A stretch of 44,721 bases of DNA from JAZLIT01 sp045617525 (GCA_045617525.1 JAZLIT010000036.1:1-44721), one strand, 5' to 3'. Shown: positions 18,301 to 25,357, counted from the first letter of the stretch. Translations and numbers: made by a program. The notes: a model not told the origin generated them from the sequence alone.

Positions 18301-18380
18301 TGAAAGATGCGATACCAGCTATCCTTCAAGTTGAAAAATTAAAAGAAGGCTACAGCAAGACTAGATTTGTGCTGAAATAA
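15303..18380 (+). CDS. sbcC: Exonuclease SbcC (Rad50-like SMC ATPase)
   Basis: ATPase and tether of SbcCD, 1025 aa. The N-terminal half-domain has Walker A GTTGAGKTS and the Q-loop region MLPQGEFRKLL. Long coiled coils rich in Glu/Lys/Gln flank a zinc hook CPVC near residue 520. The C-terminal half-domain has signature LSGGEKFNASLSL and Walker B MFIDEGFGSLDEES. It is translationally coupled to sbcD by a 4-base overlap. Confidence 0.95.
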   Translation: MKPIQLTLSAFGPYKSEEIIDFTELQDNRLFVISGTTGAGKTSIFDAICFALYGTSSGSDRDQTKMLRSDFANDDTHTGVELIFEMHSKKYRVLRQLSHVKKGRKTATGEKYELYEIITDGTEVAVVERQRVSDINPKIEEIIGLTYDQFSQIVMLPQGEFRKLLTSQSENKEAILRKIFKTDRYGKMVKKLEDKKLKAEHDARAAKGMRDSYIEQIAGALPVRESELFNSLESNSNVYQIQQALQQEQHYYHEKIEKDHKIYLESSAALGKKNEQFLEAKTLNIRIDELEHTKQQVHQKEQDMPLYEKKLEQVEAARRAATLHHLNAHCLKLKQDLTQKEGALQEAQANLSKTENSFLQAEAQFEQEKSNEQKRELTVKTVLHLKHLVDPYEKVEEVKVKVGHLNAEMARQQKHIVTLKEVFEAKKKKEPLLKELIMATEDDVKKGMLISERIKEVQDSITLISKYTQEVANYKKAETVAKSALERYQISYTSYQELEKNWLNNQAAVLASALVAGQSCPVCGSTEHQAVHFNAESQIDQVTLEAARANLAELDQQKNNASIQFNISKSKVDELVAQLNMGEIDPANIAIYESKLAEFTTIWSFTKQQEEKLVKLKQELDSYHEEITSDEKNILAEVEAALQVEKQYIADKSKLDELMKMIEPSIENLSALMAKITEAETLSKKMQEAWEKAQQQYQTLQTEKATNSQAVLFMSTQVQELTDQLSISRDQFNQEMKTAGFDTYGQYTAAILDESVIKQMNDDYMSFRNSLHALQQKVVDEQAYLTGLQKVDLTLLQEELQLLKSAEENAFEMYKKTQQYELACTEFIEKLAHVADEIHRLEDVSNQIVDLYNMLKGQNSKKISFERYVQMGYLEQITEAANVRLRNLSNGQYSLLCSDRQESHGRQSGLSLDVYDGFTGQTRDVKSLSGGEKFNASLSLALGMADVIQSFQGNVRIDTMFIDEGFGSLDEESLMRAIDTLIELQNTGRMIGVISHVAELKDAIPAILQVEKLKEGYSKTRFVLK

Positions 18381-18383
18381 GAA

Positions 18384-18427
18384 AGGACGAGTGAACGTAG
18401 ATTTTTCTACGTAGCTCGTCCTCTTTT
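18384..18427. terminator. Terminator shared by sbcDC and the minus-strand small ORF
   Basis: The stem AGGACGAG / CTCGTCCT has an inner CTACGT-type pairing and is followed by CTTTTTC on the plus strand. The minus strand also ends in a T-rich tail. Confidence 0.75.
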
Positions 18428-18451
18428 TCAGGGGGTTCATAAAGATTTACT

Positions 18452-18583
18452 TTATTTACGTGCTGACGTTTTGGGAGTAGGGATTTTTGAAGTGCTATTT
18501 TTATTATTAATCATTTTTTTTACGATAGGATAAATAACGGGTGCATATTTAATAGCTGCTTTTACGATTTTTCCAATCTTTAT
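18452..18583 (-). CDS. Small basic protein, 43 codons, apparent ATA start
   Basis: Not a named family I recognise. From ATA at 18583 the frame reads a Lys-rich amphipathic stretch (KIGKIVKAAIKYAPVIYP), then IVKKMINNK and a Ser/Thr/Pro/Lys tail, ending in TAA at 18452. A strong AAGGAG lies 8 nt before the ATA. There is no ATG, GTG or TTG between the preceding in-frame TAA and the ATA; the first ATG is codon 24. The composition looks coding, and stop plus terminator fit. It lies 63 bases after the DUF4870 gene on the same strand and may share its transcript. Either a true rare start codon, or a start codon lost by mutation. Confidence 0.5.
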   Translation of the reverse strand: MKIGKIVKAAIKYAPVIYPIVKKMINNKNSTSKIPTPKTSARK

Positions 18584-18646
18584 AGTGGTCGCTCCTTACA
18601 TTTGAATGATATATTTAATTTACCCAAGTATAGTTAACTAAACACG

Positions 18647-18970
18647 TTAGCGCACTACTTTTATTGCTTGCATAATATTCCAAATAATAATAGCGACTTC
18701 AACAATGAGTGATACTATCAATAAGCTAAATAGGAGAAATATGAGTGGTGTATTAAACGTATTTCCAAATGTATAAAAAAGAATAAATGCGATTATGATA
18801 CTTAAAAGAATTGCAATAAGAATTGACATAAGGTGAGACATAAAGGCACGTTTAGCATGATATTTAACATCCTTCTCTTTTGTAACAAAATAAATAATAA
18901 TGGGGATTAGAAAGGGTGCGAAAAGTACACTTAAATAACTTAATGCACTTAAAAGTTTTTTATTTTCCAT
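18647..18970 (-). CDS. DUF4870-like small membrane protein
   Basis: 107 aa with three hydrophobic segments: residues about 8-28 (LSYLSVLFAPFLIPIIIYFV), 45-68 and 75-100. Between the first two comes the KYHAKRAFMSH motif, characteristic of DUF4870/YtcA-type small membrane proteins. Function unknown. A GTG at 18982 is in frame but lies inside the AGGAGGAGG ribosome site, so the ATG at 18970 is used. The 43-codon ORF follows on the same strand. Confidence 0.75.
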   Translation of the reverse strand: MENKKLLSALSYLSVLFAPFLIPIIIYFVTKEKDVKYHAKRAFMSHLMSILIAILLSIIIAFILFYTFGNTFNTPLIFLLFSLLIVSLIVEVAIIIWNIMQAIKVVR

Positions 18971-19046
18971 CGGCGCAAACACCTCCTCCTACTTACTTAC
19001 ACTAGTTTACGAAGAAATAGACATGAAATTTCAGAAAATTAATAAT

Positions 19047-19075
19047 TGATTTCATTATAATGATACGCTAAACTG
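19047..19075 (+). promoter_or_regulatory. Possible promoter of riboswitch-thiT unit
   Basis: TTGATT (19047-19052) lies 17 bp from TAAACT (19070-19075). A TATAAT at 19056-19061 is an alternative -10. Either would start transcription shortly before the riboswitch. Confidence 0.35.
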
Positions 19076-19103
19076 AAACTGTTGAGAATTTAAATGATGT
19101 ATT

Positions 19104-19204
19104 TACCACAAGGGGGGCCGAGCTTTAATCGGCTGAGATTGTGCATGAAGATGCTGCACTGACTCTTAGAACCTGTAAGTTAACGCTTGCGTAGGGATTG
19201 TGGA
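19104..19204 (+). promoter_or_regulatory. TPP riboswitch (THI element)
   Basis: Senses thiamine pyrophosphate in the thiT leader. P1 pairs CCACA (19106-19110) with TGTGG (19199-19203). The core has GGGGGGCC, the invariant CTGAGA (19133-19138), a variable P3 GTGCA/TGCAC (19141-19159), ACCTG (19171-19175) and GCGTAGGGA (19189-19197). An intrinsic terminator follows, so the mechanism is transcription termination on TPP binding. Confidence 0.95.
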
Positions 19205-19218
19205 TAGAAACCGACTTC

Positions 19219-19254
19219 AAACGATGTCAGGCTCTGTCCTGTTATCGTTTTTTT
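19219..19254 (+). terminator. Riboswitch expression-platform terminator
   Basis: AAACGAT..CAGG pairs with CCTG..ATCGTTT around a 6-base loop, and seven T follow. It is placed between the TPP aptamer and the thiT ribosome site. Confidence 0.85.
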
Positions 19255-19306
19255 GTTGTCTTCTATTCCTTCCGGGCGATGTACTCGGATAAGGGGGAAA
19301 ATGAAA

Positions 19307-19864
19307 ATGGAGAAAAAAAGATTACTAATGCTAATGGAAATTGCGATCTTTGCAAGTGTTGGGCTAGTGCTCGACCAAATTTCATTTAAGCTATGGGCTC
19401 AAGGTGGCTCAATCAGTCTCGTAATGCTTCCAATACTTCTAATTGCAATACGCTGGGGTTTATCAGCCGGACTCATTACAGGCTTGCTAATCGGTATTTT
19501 ACAAGTCGTATTTGGTGCTTACGTTTTACACTGGTTGCAAGGGTTGATTGATTATGGAATTGCTTTTACGATTGTAGGGTTTGCTGCAATTTTTAGAAAG
19601 CCAATATTTAATGCAATTTCTGCGAGTAACAATAAGAAATTCATTTTTTACATGCTGCTAGCAACAACTTTCGGTGGGATGCTACGATTTGCCGCACACT
19701 TAATTGCCGGGGTCGTATTCTTCAAGGAATTCGCAGGTGATGATAACGTATGGGTGTATTCGATTATTTACAATTGCACATATATGATTCCAGCCATAAT
19801 TTTAACAGCTATTACTGCTGTGTTACTATTTAAAGCTTCACCAAAATTTATAAAAATAGATTGA
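19307..19864 (+). CDS. thiT: Thiamine ECF transporter S component ThiT
   Basis: Membrane receptor that binds thiamine and works with the shared ECF module (EcfA, EcfA', EcfT encoded elsewhere). 185 aa with six hydrophobic segments; the N-terminal MEIAIFASVGLVLDQISF and the LPILLIAIRWGLSAG stretch are typical of ThiT/YuaJ. AAGGGGG at 19291-19297 fits the ATG at 19307 (the ATG at 19301 is too close). The TPP riboswitch immediately upstream supports the substrate. A terminator follows. Confidence 0.93.
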   Translation: MEKKRLLMLMEIAIFASVGLVLDQISFKLWAQGGSISLVMLPILLIAIRWGLSAGLITGLLIGILQVVFGAYVLHWLQGLIDYGIAFTIVGFAAIFRKPIFNAISASNNKKFIFYMLLATTFGGMLRFAAHLIAGVVFFKEFAGDDNVWVYSIIYNCTYMIPAIILTAITAVLLFKASPKFIKID

Positions 19865-19868
19865 TTAA

Positions 19869-19904
19869 AAGGGCGTAACCTCAAGGTGAGGAACGCCCTT
19901 TATT
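19869..19904. terminator. Terminator after thiT
   Basis: AAGGGCGT / ACGCCCTT enclose an inner CCTC/GAGG stem. It can also end the minus-strand transcript from 20048-20025. Confidence 0.8.
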
Positions 19905-20069
19905 TGTTGTTTAAACTATTCAATAGTAACGCTAATGGAAGTGCACCATAAAATAAAAAGTGTAATAATGTTTTTACGAGTGATGCTTTTTGATTTTTTA
20001 GCACCAATAAATAGAATGCTTACTGTTATAATAAGAACAAGAGCAAGTGTCAAAAAAACAACTATTATA
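19900..20069 (-). pseudogene. Small two-helix membrane protein ORF broken at an A6 run
   Basis: One minus-strand frame reads a hydrophobic segment (VVFLTLALVLIITVSILFIG) up to about 20000. A second frame continues with KASLVKTLLHFLFYGALPLA and LLLNSLNNK, stopping at 19900. Removing one A from the A6 run at 19994-19999 joins them into one two-helix protein of about 55 residues. No ribosome site or normal start is visible. A TTGACA-17-TATAAC promoter lies inside the first segment, so the region could instead be a promoter plus short transcript. No family recognised. Confidence 0.3.
20025..20053 (-). promoter_or_regulatory. Minus-strand sigma-A-like promoter
   Basis: A consensus TTGACA (20048-20053) lies exactly 17 bp from TATAAC (20025-20030), directed toward the thiT terminator. 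Nothing with a good ribosome site follows, so its product is unclear. Confidence 0.45.
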
Positions 20070-20126
20070 GTCTACAGTGATGCCAATTCAGGCAGGATTA
20101 TGAATGGACACATCTTTTCACAATTG

Positions 20127-20135
20127 TGCTATATT
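20127..20135 (+). promoter_or_regulatory. Extended -10 promoter of mapB
   Basis: TGCTATATT, with a weak -35 (TGGACA about 19 bp upstream), lies 38 bp before the mapB start. The same TGTGCTATATT string occurs in the binding-protein promoter at 9787-9797. Confidence 0.5.
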
Positions 20136-20172
20136 AGTATGTAGACATTTATTGATGGAAGGACGTTTAAAA

Positions 20173-20925
20173 ATGATTGTAAAAACACAAGAAGAAATTC
20201 AAGCTTTCAAAAAAATAGGACGCATTGTTGCTGAAATACGTGAGGAAATGAAGGCGGCCACTAAACCGGGCGTTACAACGAAGGAATTAGATGAAATCGC
20301 AGAACGTATGTTTGCAGAGGTTGGCGCTATTTCAGGTCCAAAAGGTGAATATGATTTCCCTGGCTATACATGTATTTCGGTAAATCACGAGGTTGCACAC
20401 GGGATTCCAGGTGAAAAAGTAATTCAAGAAGGCGACCTAGTGAACATTGACGTTTCAGGCTCGTTAGATGGATACTTCGCAGATACTGGTATTTCATTTG
20501 TAGTTGGAGATGGTTATCCAGACAAAGAGAAGCTTTGTGCTGTAGCGAAATCTTCATTCGAACGTGCAATGACAAAGGTTAAAGCTGGATCTAAATTAAA
20601 TCAAATTGGTAAAGCCGTTGAGCGCGAGGCAAATGACCATGGCTTAACAGTTATTATGAACTTAACAGGTCATGGTTTAGGGAAGTCTCTTCACGAAGCA
20701 CCAAACCATATTTTAAATTACTACGATGCATGGGATTCAACAATTATGAAGGAAGGTATGGTTTTAGCTGTAGAGCCATTCATTTCAGCGAAGGCAGAGC
20801 ATATTGTAGAATCAGGTGATGGTTGGACATTTATTACACCAGATAAATCACTTGTAGCGCAAATTGAGCACTCAATTATCGTAACAAAAGGCAAACCAAT
20901 TATTTTAACTTCTTTAGAAGACTAA
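20173..20925 (+). CDS. mapB: Type I methionine aminopeptidase (MapB-like)
   Basis: Removes the initiator methionine from new proteins. 250 aa, the length of B. subtilis MapB (YflG). Metal ligands are visible: Asp93 (NIDVSG), Asp104 (FADTG), His167 (GHGLG), Glu201 (AVEPF) and Glu232 (QIEHS), plus substrate-site His76 (EVAHGIP). The frame is open from 20104, but GGAAGGA before the ATG at 20173 and the canonical MIVKTQEEI fix the start. It stands alone, so it is probably the stand-alone copy; the map gene beside the ribosomal protein operon would be elsewhere. Confidence 0.93.
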   Translation: MIVKTQEEIQAFKKIGRIVAEIREEMKAATKPGVTTKELDEIAERMFAEVGAISGPKGEYDFPGYTCISVNHEVAHGIPGEKVIQEGDLVNIDVSGSLDGYFADTGISFVVGDGYPDKEKLCAVAKSSFERAMTKVKAGSKLNQIGKAVEREANDHGLTVIMNLTGHGLGKSLHEAPNHILNYYDAWDSTIMKEGMVLAVEPFISAKAEHIVESGDGWTFITPDKSLVAQIEHSIIVTKGKPIILTSLED

Positions 20926-20929
20926 TTAA

Positions 20930-20957
20930 AAAACCCTAGGCTGCACGTGCTTAGGGC
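20930..20957 (+). repeat. Short imperfect hairpin after mapB
   Basis: CCCTA..GCAC/GTGC..TTAGGG forms a weak palindrome with a GCACGTGC centre and no T tail. Possibly RNA 3'-end structure; function unknown. Confidence 0.35.
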
Positions 20958-20977
20958 ATTGGGAAACTACAATTTAA

Positions 20978-21022
20978 AAATAGGGCAATATCTGTTCACT
21001 CCGAACAGATATTGCCCTATTT
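20978..21022 (+). terminator. Strong hairpin, perfect 20-bp stem
   Basis: Arms 20978-20997 and 21003-21022 are exactly complementary (ends AAATAGGGC / GCCCTATTT) with a 5-base loop. TTCGTTATTT follows. Best read as the mapB terminator, though the stem is unusually long. Confidence 0.7.
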
Positions 21023-21091
21023 CGTTATTTAATGCTGCTCCTAAGTATTAGGTTGTGAAATCTTTAGCTGGATAAAGCCATTCAATTTGGG

Positions 21092-21175
21092 TAATCCGCC
21101 AAACTTGTGTCCGAATCCGCCAAAATTTAGTGGTAATCCGTCAAACTTGTGTCCGAATCCGCCGAAATGCAAAAG
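21092..21175. repeat. 21-bp tandem repeat, four copies
   Basis: The core [TG]AATCCG[CT]C[AG]AA recurs at 21092, 21113, 21134 and 21155, exactly 21 bp apart. Alternate units are more alike (TAATCC..CTTGTGTCC, then GAATCC..), giving a higher 42-bp period. Because 21 is a multiple of 3, the minus strand reads as a heptapeptide-like repeat (FGGFGHK, FDGLPLN), but no start or ribosome site supports a protein. Confidence 0.85.
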
Positions 21176-21183
21176 ATGTTATT

Positions 21184-21217
21184 TTTCGCATCAATTTTAT
21201 CAAAAATCGATGCGAAA
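21184..21217. repeat. Inverted repeat near tandem array
   Basis: TTTCGCATC (21184-21192) and GATGCGAAA (21209-21217) form a perfect 9-bp stem with a 16-base loop, between the tandem array and the 3' end of the minus-strand membrane protein gene. No clear T tail; role unknown. Confidence 0.5.
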
Positions 21218-21247
21218 CTCCTCGTTGCGTGCCTCACGTTTTTTCTA

Positions 21248-21976
21248 TTAAATAGAAAGTTTTTTCTTTTTTAATAAATAAATACCTGCTATCATGACAC
21301 CGCAAAGGAATAATGCGGCAATCGTTACTAAAAGTTCGCTTAATCCATTTGAAAAGGCAATTCCTATATAACACCAAGTAAAGACAATCGGTGCAAGTAT
21401 ATCGTAATGATGATAACGTAAATGCAAGGCTACAGCTGTTCCCCCAGTAAGGAAGATTACTGTCCACAGAGCATCGCTAATGCCAAAGCCACTCCATTCA
21501 AAAGTCATTAGCGTATAATTAAACATTAAGATGAAAATAAAAATTTGCCAACTGAACAGAAGGGCAATCGGTGTTCTATATTTAATCGATTCAGAAGTTA
21601 ACGGATAGGTGATATATAAACTGAAGGTGATTAGTAATGATGCAGCACCTAAAATAACCGCTGTTAAAATTAGATCGTAATGCCAAAAGTAAAGTGTGAT
21701 TACATGAAATGCTACGGAACATATAAGCAGCGATACTTGTAAATTACTTTTAAATAGCAATGATTGATTCTCTTTTTTGAACGTCATGAAATAGATAAAT
21801 AGTAACGCGATTACAATAAACCAAAGTAAGTAAACATAATTTGACGGCGCAAATAAAAGAGGTAGCCGATTAAACATTTCGATTGTTGTTTGGTTGTTTA
21901 AGCCTATCCAGTAGGCATTTATAGTGAAAATGCTAGCAATAATTAAGGTGATATAAATACAAATAATTCTACCCAT
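21248..21976 (-). CDS. TspO/MBR-like multi-pass membrane protein
   Basis: 242 aa, about seven or eight hydrophobic segments, tryptophan and tyrosine rich. The region FNRLPLLFAPSNYVYLLWFI resembles the conserved NxLP..PxxYxF.iW segment of tryptophan-rich sensory (TspO-related) proteins. Several such longer relatives occur in Bacillales; function unknown. The frame extends to 22036, but AAAGGAG sits 7 nt before the ATG at 21976. It is divergent from ppk2. Confidence 0.6.
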   Translation of the reverse strand: MGRIICIYITLIIASIFTINAYWIGLNNQTTIEMFNRLPLLFAPSNYVYLLWFIVIALLFIYFMTFKKENQSLLFKSNLQVSLLICSVAFHVITLYFWHYDLILTAVILGAASLLITFSLYITYPLTSESIKYRTPIALLFSWQIFIFILMFNYTLMTFEWSGFGISDALWTVIFLTGGTAVALHLRYHHYDILAPIVFTWCYIGIAFSNGLSELLVTIAALFLCGVMIAGIYLLKKKKLSI

Positions 21977-22089
21977 AAGTGCGCTCCTTTCAATCAGATT
22001 ATAGCCATTTATATTCATTAGAACAAGAAATTCCATTTAAAGTTTAGTTGCAGTAAAATGAATGTACCATACAAGAGGGGGAATTTAGT

Positions 22090-22890
22090 ATGAAAAAACT
22101 TTCTAAGTTAGATTTACAAGCAACTCTTGATAAAAAAATGTATAAGAAGAAATTAAAAGTTCTTCAATTTGAAATGTTAAATGCACAACAATTTCTATTC
22201 AACAATAAGATAGGTTTGATTTTAGTATTTGAAGGTATGGATGCTGCCGGTAAAGGTGGAGCAATAAGGCGCCTAACAGAGCATATCGACCCTCGTGGTT
22301 ATATTGTACACCCAATTTCGGCCCCGCAAGTACATGAGCGCAGGTACAACTATATGCACCGTTTTTGGCGTAAACTACCTCAGCACGGGCAAATCGCGAT
22401 TTTTGACCGTTCTTGGTATGGACGCGTTTTAGTGGAACGTATTGAAGGGTATGCAAAAGAGCATGAATGGAAGCGTGCCTATGATGAAATCAATCACTTT
22501 GAAAAACAACTAACAGCCGAAGAATATATTTTAATAAAATTTTGGCTTCATGTCGATAAGAATGAACAATTAAAACGATTTAATGAGCGTGCAGCAGATC
22601 CATATAAAGCATGGAAGTTAACGGATGAAGATTGGCGGAACCGTGACAAGTTCGAATTATATGAGGATGCAGCAGATGAAATGTTTTCGAAAACAGATAG
22701 TGAAAATGCACCTTGGATTTTAGTGCCTGGCAATGATAAGTTGTTTGCGCGCATTAATGTACTTGAACAAACGATTGCACATATTGAACATGAAGTAGCA
22801 CGCCGTGGTCTCCAAATGACAAATATTTTTACTAAATCAGAGGATATTGAGCAAGGAAAAGTAAATGAAAATGAAGAAGCAGTGAAATAA
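22090..22890 (+). CDS. ppk2: Polyphosphate kinase 2 (PPK2)
   Basis: Transfers phosphate between polyphosphate and nucleotides (GDP/ADP, or AMP depending on class); cytosolic. 266 aa single-domain P-loop kinase: Walker A GMDAAGKGG at 49-57, SAPQVHERRYNY with basic polyphosphate-binding residues, Walker B/lid IFDRSWYGRVLVER (Asp106), and DRAA-like ERAADPYKAWKLT. GAGGGGGAA is the ribosome site. A single-gene unit; the class (I, II or III) cannot be assigned reliably by reading. Confidence 0.93.
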   Translation: MKKLSKLDLQATLDKKMYKKKLKVLQFEMLNAQQFLFNNKIGLILVFEGMDAAGKGGAIRRLTEHIDPRGYIVHPISAPQVHERRYNYMHRFWRKLPQHGQIAIFDRSWYGRVLVERIEGYAKEHEWKRAYDEINHFEKQLTAEEYILIKFWLHVDKNEQLKRFNERAADPYKAWKLTDEDWRNRDKFELYEDAADEMFSKTDSENAPWILVPGNDKLFARINVLEQTIAHIEHEVARRGLQMTNIFTKSEDIEQGKVNENEEAVK

Positions 22891-22977
22891 AAGCAAAATA
22901 AAGAGAAAAAGTAAAATAAAAAATCCGAAAATTTAGTATAATAAATTAGCTGTATTTAAAATTAGGGGGAAATGACA

Positions 22978-24774
22978 ATGAAAACAACTAAATACCCAGA
23001 AGTATGGAATCTTGACGTATTTTTTGAAGGTGGAAGTGAATCACCAACATTTAAACAATTTATCGATGAAATGCCGGCAAAAATTAATGAATTACAAACG
23101 GCTGTAGATGCATTAGCACTTCCAACATCAGCTGAAGCGGCAACAGATATTGCGAAAGTTTTAGAATTGACTAAAGATGTAGTGTCTACAATTTCTCATG
23201 CAGGTGGTGTATTATCTTGCTTAACTGCGCAAGATACAACGGACCGTGAAGCACTATTGTTACAAGGGAAGCTCGGCTCAATTGCGGCTAGTACTTCCCC
23301 AGTAATTCAAAAGTTCCATCAATTATTAAGTGATACAGAACAGTCCGTTTTCGATGCACTAGTAACAACTGAGGAACTAGCGCAATTTGCATTTATTATG
23401 TCAGAATGGCGTGAACAGTCGAAGCTAGAGCTTTCTCAAGAAGAAGAGGCGTTAATCTCAGCACTAGGTGTCGACGGTTATTCATCGTGGGGCCAACTTT
23501 ATAATATGTTAATCGGTGATATTAAGGTACAAGTTACTGTTGACGGTGAAGTGAAAACACTTTCTGTTGGTCAAGCTAATAACTTAAGCTCTCACCCTGA
23601 TGCGGTTGTACGTAAGGACGCATTTGATGCACTTGAAAAAGTGTTCACAGAGAAAGAAGAGTTTTTTGCAAAAACGCTAAATCACTTAGGTGGCTTCCGC
23701 CTAGCGGTATATAAAAAACGTGGTTGGGATAATGTATTACAAGAGCCACTGCAAATTAATCGCATGAAGCAAGAAACATTAGACGCAATGTGGGGTGCGA
23801 TTACAGATAATAAAGCACCGTTCGCAAAATTTTTAACACATAAGGCTAATTTAATCGGCAAAGATGAAATGCATTGGTACGATTTTGACGCACCTGTTAC
23901 AGCTTCTACAGCGAAAATGCCATACCAAGAAGGTGCTGAGTTTATCCTTAAGCAATTTGGTAAGTTTGGTAAAGAGTTAGAAGCATTTACACGAATTGCA
24001 TTTGAAGATGGCTGGATTGAAGCGGAAGACCGTGATAACAAGCGTCCAGGTGGCTTCTGTACAGGTATGCCTCTTGCAGAGCAATCTCGTATTTTTATGA
24101 CGTATTCAGGCACAATGTCGAACGTTTCAACGTTAGCTCATGAACTAGGACATGCATTCCATTCATATGCGCTACGTCCAGTGCATACACTAAATCGTCG
24201 TTATGCAATGAATGTTGCTGAAACAGCTTCAACTTTTGCAGAAATGATCGTAGCGGATGCAGCAGTGAATGAAGCGACATCGAAAGAAGAAAAAATTGCG
24301 TTACTAGAAGATAAAATACAACGATCGGTAGCATTCTTCATGAATATCCATGCACGCTTCTTATTTGAAACTCGTTTCTATGAAGCGCGTAAAAATGGCT
24401 TAGTATCTTCTAAGCGATTAAATGAGTTAATGGAAGAAGCGCAAAAAGAAGCATATGCAGGAGCACTAGGAGATACACATCCGCATTTCTGGGCTTCAAA
24501 AATGCACTTCTATATTACGGGTGTTCCGTTCTATAACTTCCCGTACACATTTGGCTACTTATTCTCGCTAAGCATTTATGCAAAAGCAAAAGAAGAGGGA
24601 GCGGGATTTGAGGAGAAATATATCGCGCTACTACAAGACACAGCTGTTATGACAGTTGAAGATTTAGCGAAGAAGCACTTAAATGAGGATATTACGAAAC
24701 GTGAATTCTGGGAAAAGGGTATCGCATTATGTGTGAAAGATGTTGAAGAATTTTTGGAACTTACTAAGAAATAA
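22978..24774 (+). CDS. M3 oligoendopeptidase (PepF family)
   Basis: Zinc metallopeptidase that degrades short peptides in the cytosol, 598 aa. The HELGHAFHS motif (HExxH) lies near residue 390, with the third ligand Glu in the NVAETASTFAEM segment. The N-terminal oligoendopeptidase F domain precedes it. An ATG at 22972 is only 2 nt from AGGGGGA; the ATG at 22978 has proper spacing and begins MKTTKYPEVW. The GNAT gene starts 10 bases after its stop, so they are probably co-transcribed. A TATAAT-containing stretch upstream may be its promoter. Confidence 0.93.
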   Translation: MKTTKYPEVWNLDVFFEGGSESPTFKQFIDEMPAKINELQTAVDALALPTSAEAATDIAKVLELTKDVVSTISHAGGVLSCLTAQDTTDREALLLQGKLGSIAASTSPVIQKFHQLLSDTEQSVFDALVTTEELAQFAFIMSEWREQSKLELSQEEEALISALGVDGYSSWGQLYNMLIGDIKVQVTVDGEVKTLSVGQANNLSSHPDAVVRKDAFDALEKVFTEKEEFFAKTLNHLGGFRLAVYKKRGWDNVLQEPLQINRMKQETLDAMWGAITDNKAPFAKFLTHKANLIGKDEMHWYDFDAPVTASTAKMPYQEGAEFILKQFGKFGKELEAFTRIAFEDGWIEAEDRDNKRPGGFCTGMPLAEQSRIFMTYSGTMSNVSTLAHELGHAFHSYALRPVHTLNRRYAMNVAETASTFAEMIVADAAVNEATSKEEKIALLEDKIQRSVAFFMNIHARFLFETRFYEARKNGLVSSKRLNELMEEAQKEAYAGALGDTHPHFWASKMHFYITGVPFYNFPYTFGYLFSLSIYAKAKEEGAGFEEKYIALLQDTAVMTVEDLAKKHLNEDITKREFWEKGIALCVKDVEEFLELTKK

Positions 24775-24784
24775 AGGTGATGTG

Positions 24785-25357
24785 GTGACAACAATTAAAG
24801 GGGACCGTTGCCTGTTAAAACCGTTTGTGCCAAATGATACAATGGAAGTAACGAAGCTTTTAATTCGTAATAAACAGTATTGGTCAACCTATGAGCCAAT
24901 TCACCTAGAAAATTATTATACAGAGCAAGTACAGTATAAAAAAATAGTAGAAGGAATGCATCTGAGATCTTTAAATCGGGAATTTTCCTACGGTATTTAT
25001 GAACCAGATTCTCTGTACTTAATCGGAATGATTTCACTGTATTCAATCAAAAGAATTCCGTTTTCAAGCGCATTTATAGGTTATTCAATCGATGAGCAGT
25101 ACAGTGGCAGAGGCATTACTTCTGACGCCGTCCTACATGTAATGAGGTTCGCTTTCAATACATTGCGATTGAACCGTTTAGAGGCATATGTTGCCCCTGG
25201 AAATGTAGCCTCTATTCGTGTGTTAGAAAAAGCCGGCTTTGAAAAGGAAGGACTTCTTCGCAAACTCCTTTATATAAATGGCGAATGGGTGGATCACTTT
25301 ATTTATGCGGCGTTAAATGAAGAGTTTTATAAAAAGCAAACGGAGGCTCAATTATGA
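24785..25357 (+). CDS. GNAT N-acetyltransferase (RimJ/RimL type)
   Basis: Predicted acetyl-CoA-dependent acetyltransferase, 190 aa; in this subfamily often the N-terminus of ribosomal proteins. Seen: RCLLKPFVPNDTMEVTKLL at the start, the acetyl-CoA region IGYSIDEQYSGRGITSDAV with a Q/RxxGxG/A-like loop, and the closing LNRLEAYVAPGNVASIRVL plus EKAGFEKEG. Starts at a GTG preceded by AAAGGTG; the upstream ATG at 24740 lies within pepF and has no ribosome site. The 3' end runs into its terminator. Confidence 0.85.
   Translation: MTTIKGDRCLLKPFVPNDTMEVTKLLIRNKQYWSTYEPIHLENYYTEQVQYKKIVEGMHLRSLNREFSYGIYEPDSLYLIGMISLYSIKRIPFSSAFIGYSIDEQYSGRGITSDAVLHVMRFAFNTLRLNRLEAYVAPGNVASIRVLEKAGFEKEGLLRKLLYINGEWVDHFIYAALNEEFYKKQTEAQL

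Noticed and set aside
19935..20144. 69-codon plus-strand frame before mapB
   Set aside because: No ribosome site, overlaps the mapB promoter, and lies opposite the more coding-like minus-strand segments.
21041..21170. Glycine/phenylalanine repeat peptide (FGGFGHK-like) on the minus strand
   Set aside because: No start codon with a ribosome site; the pattern follows automatically from a 21-bp tandem repeat.
21092..21175. CRISPR array
   Set aside because: Units are 21 bp with no unique spacers, only four copies, and no cas genes nearby.
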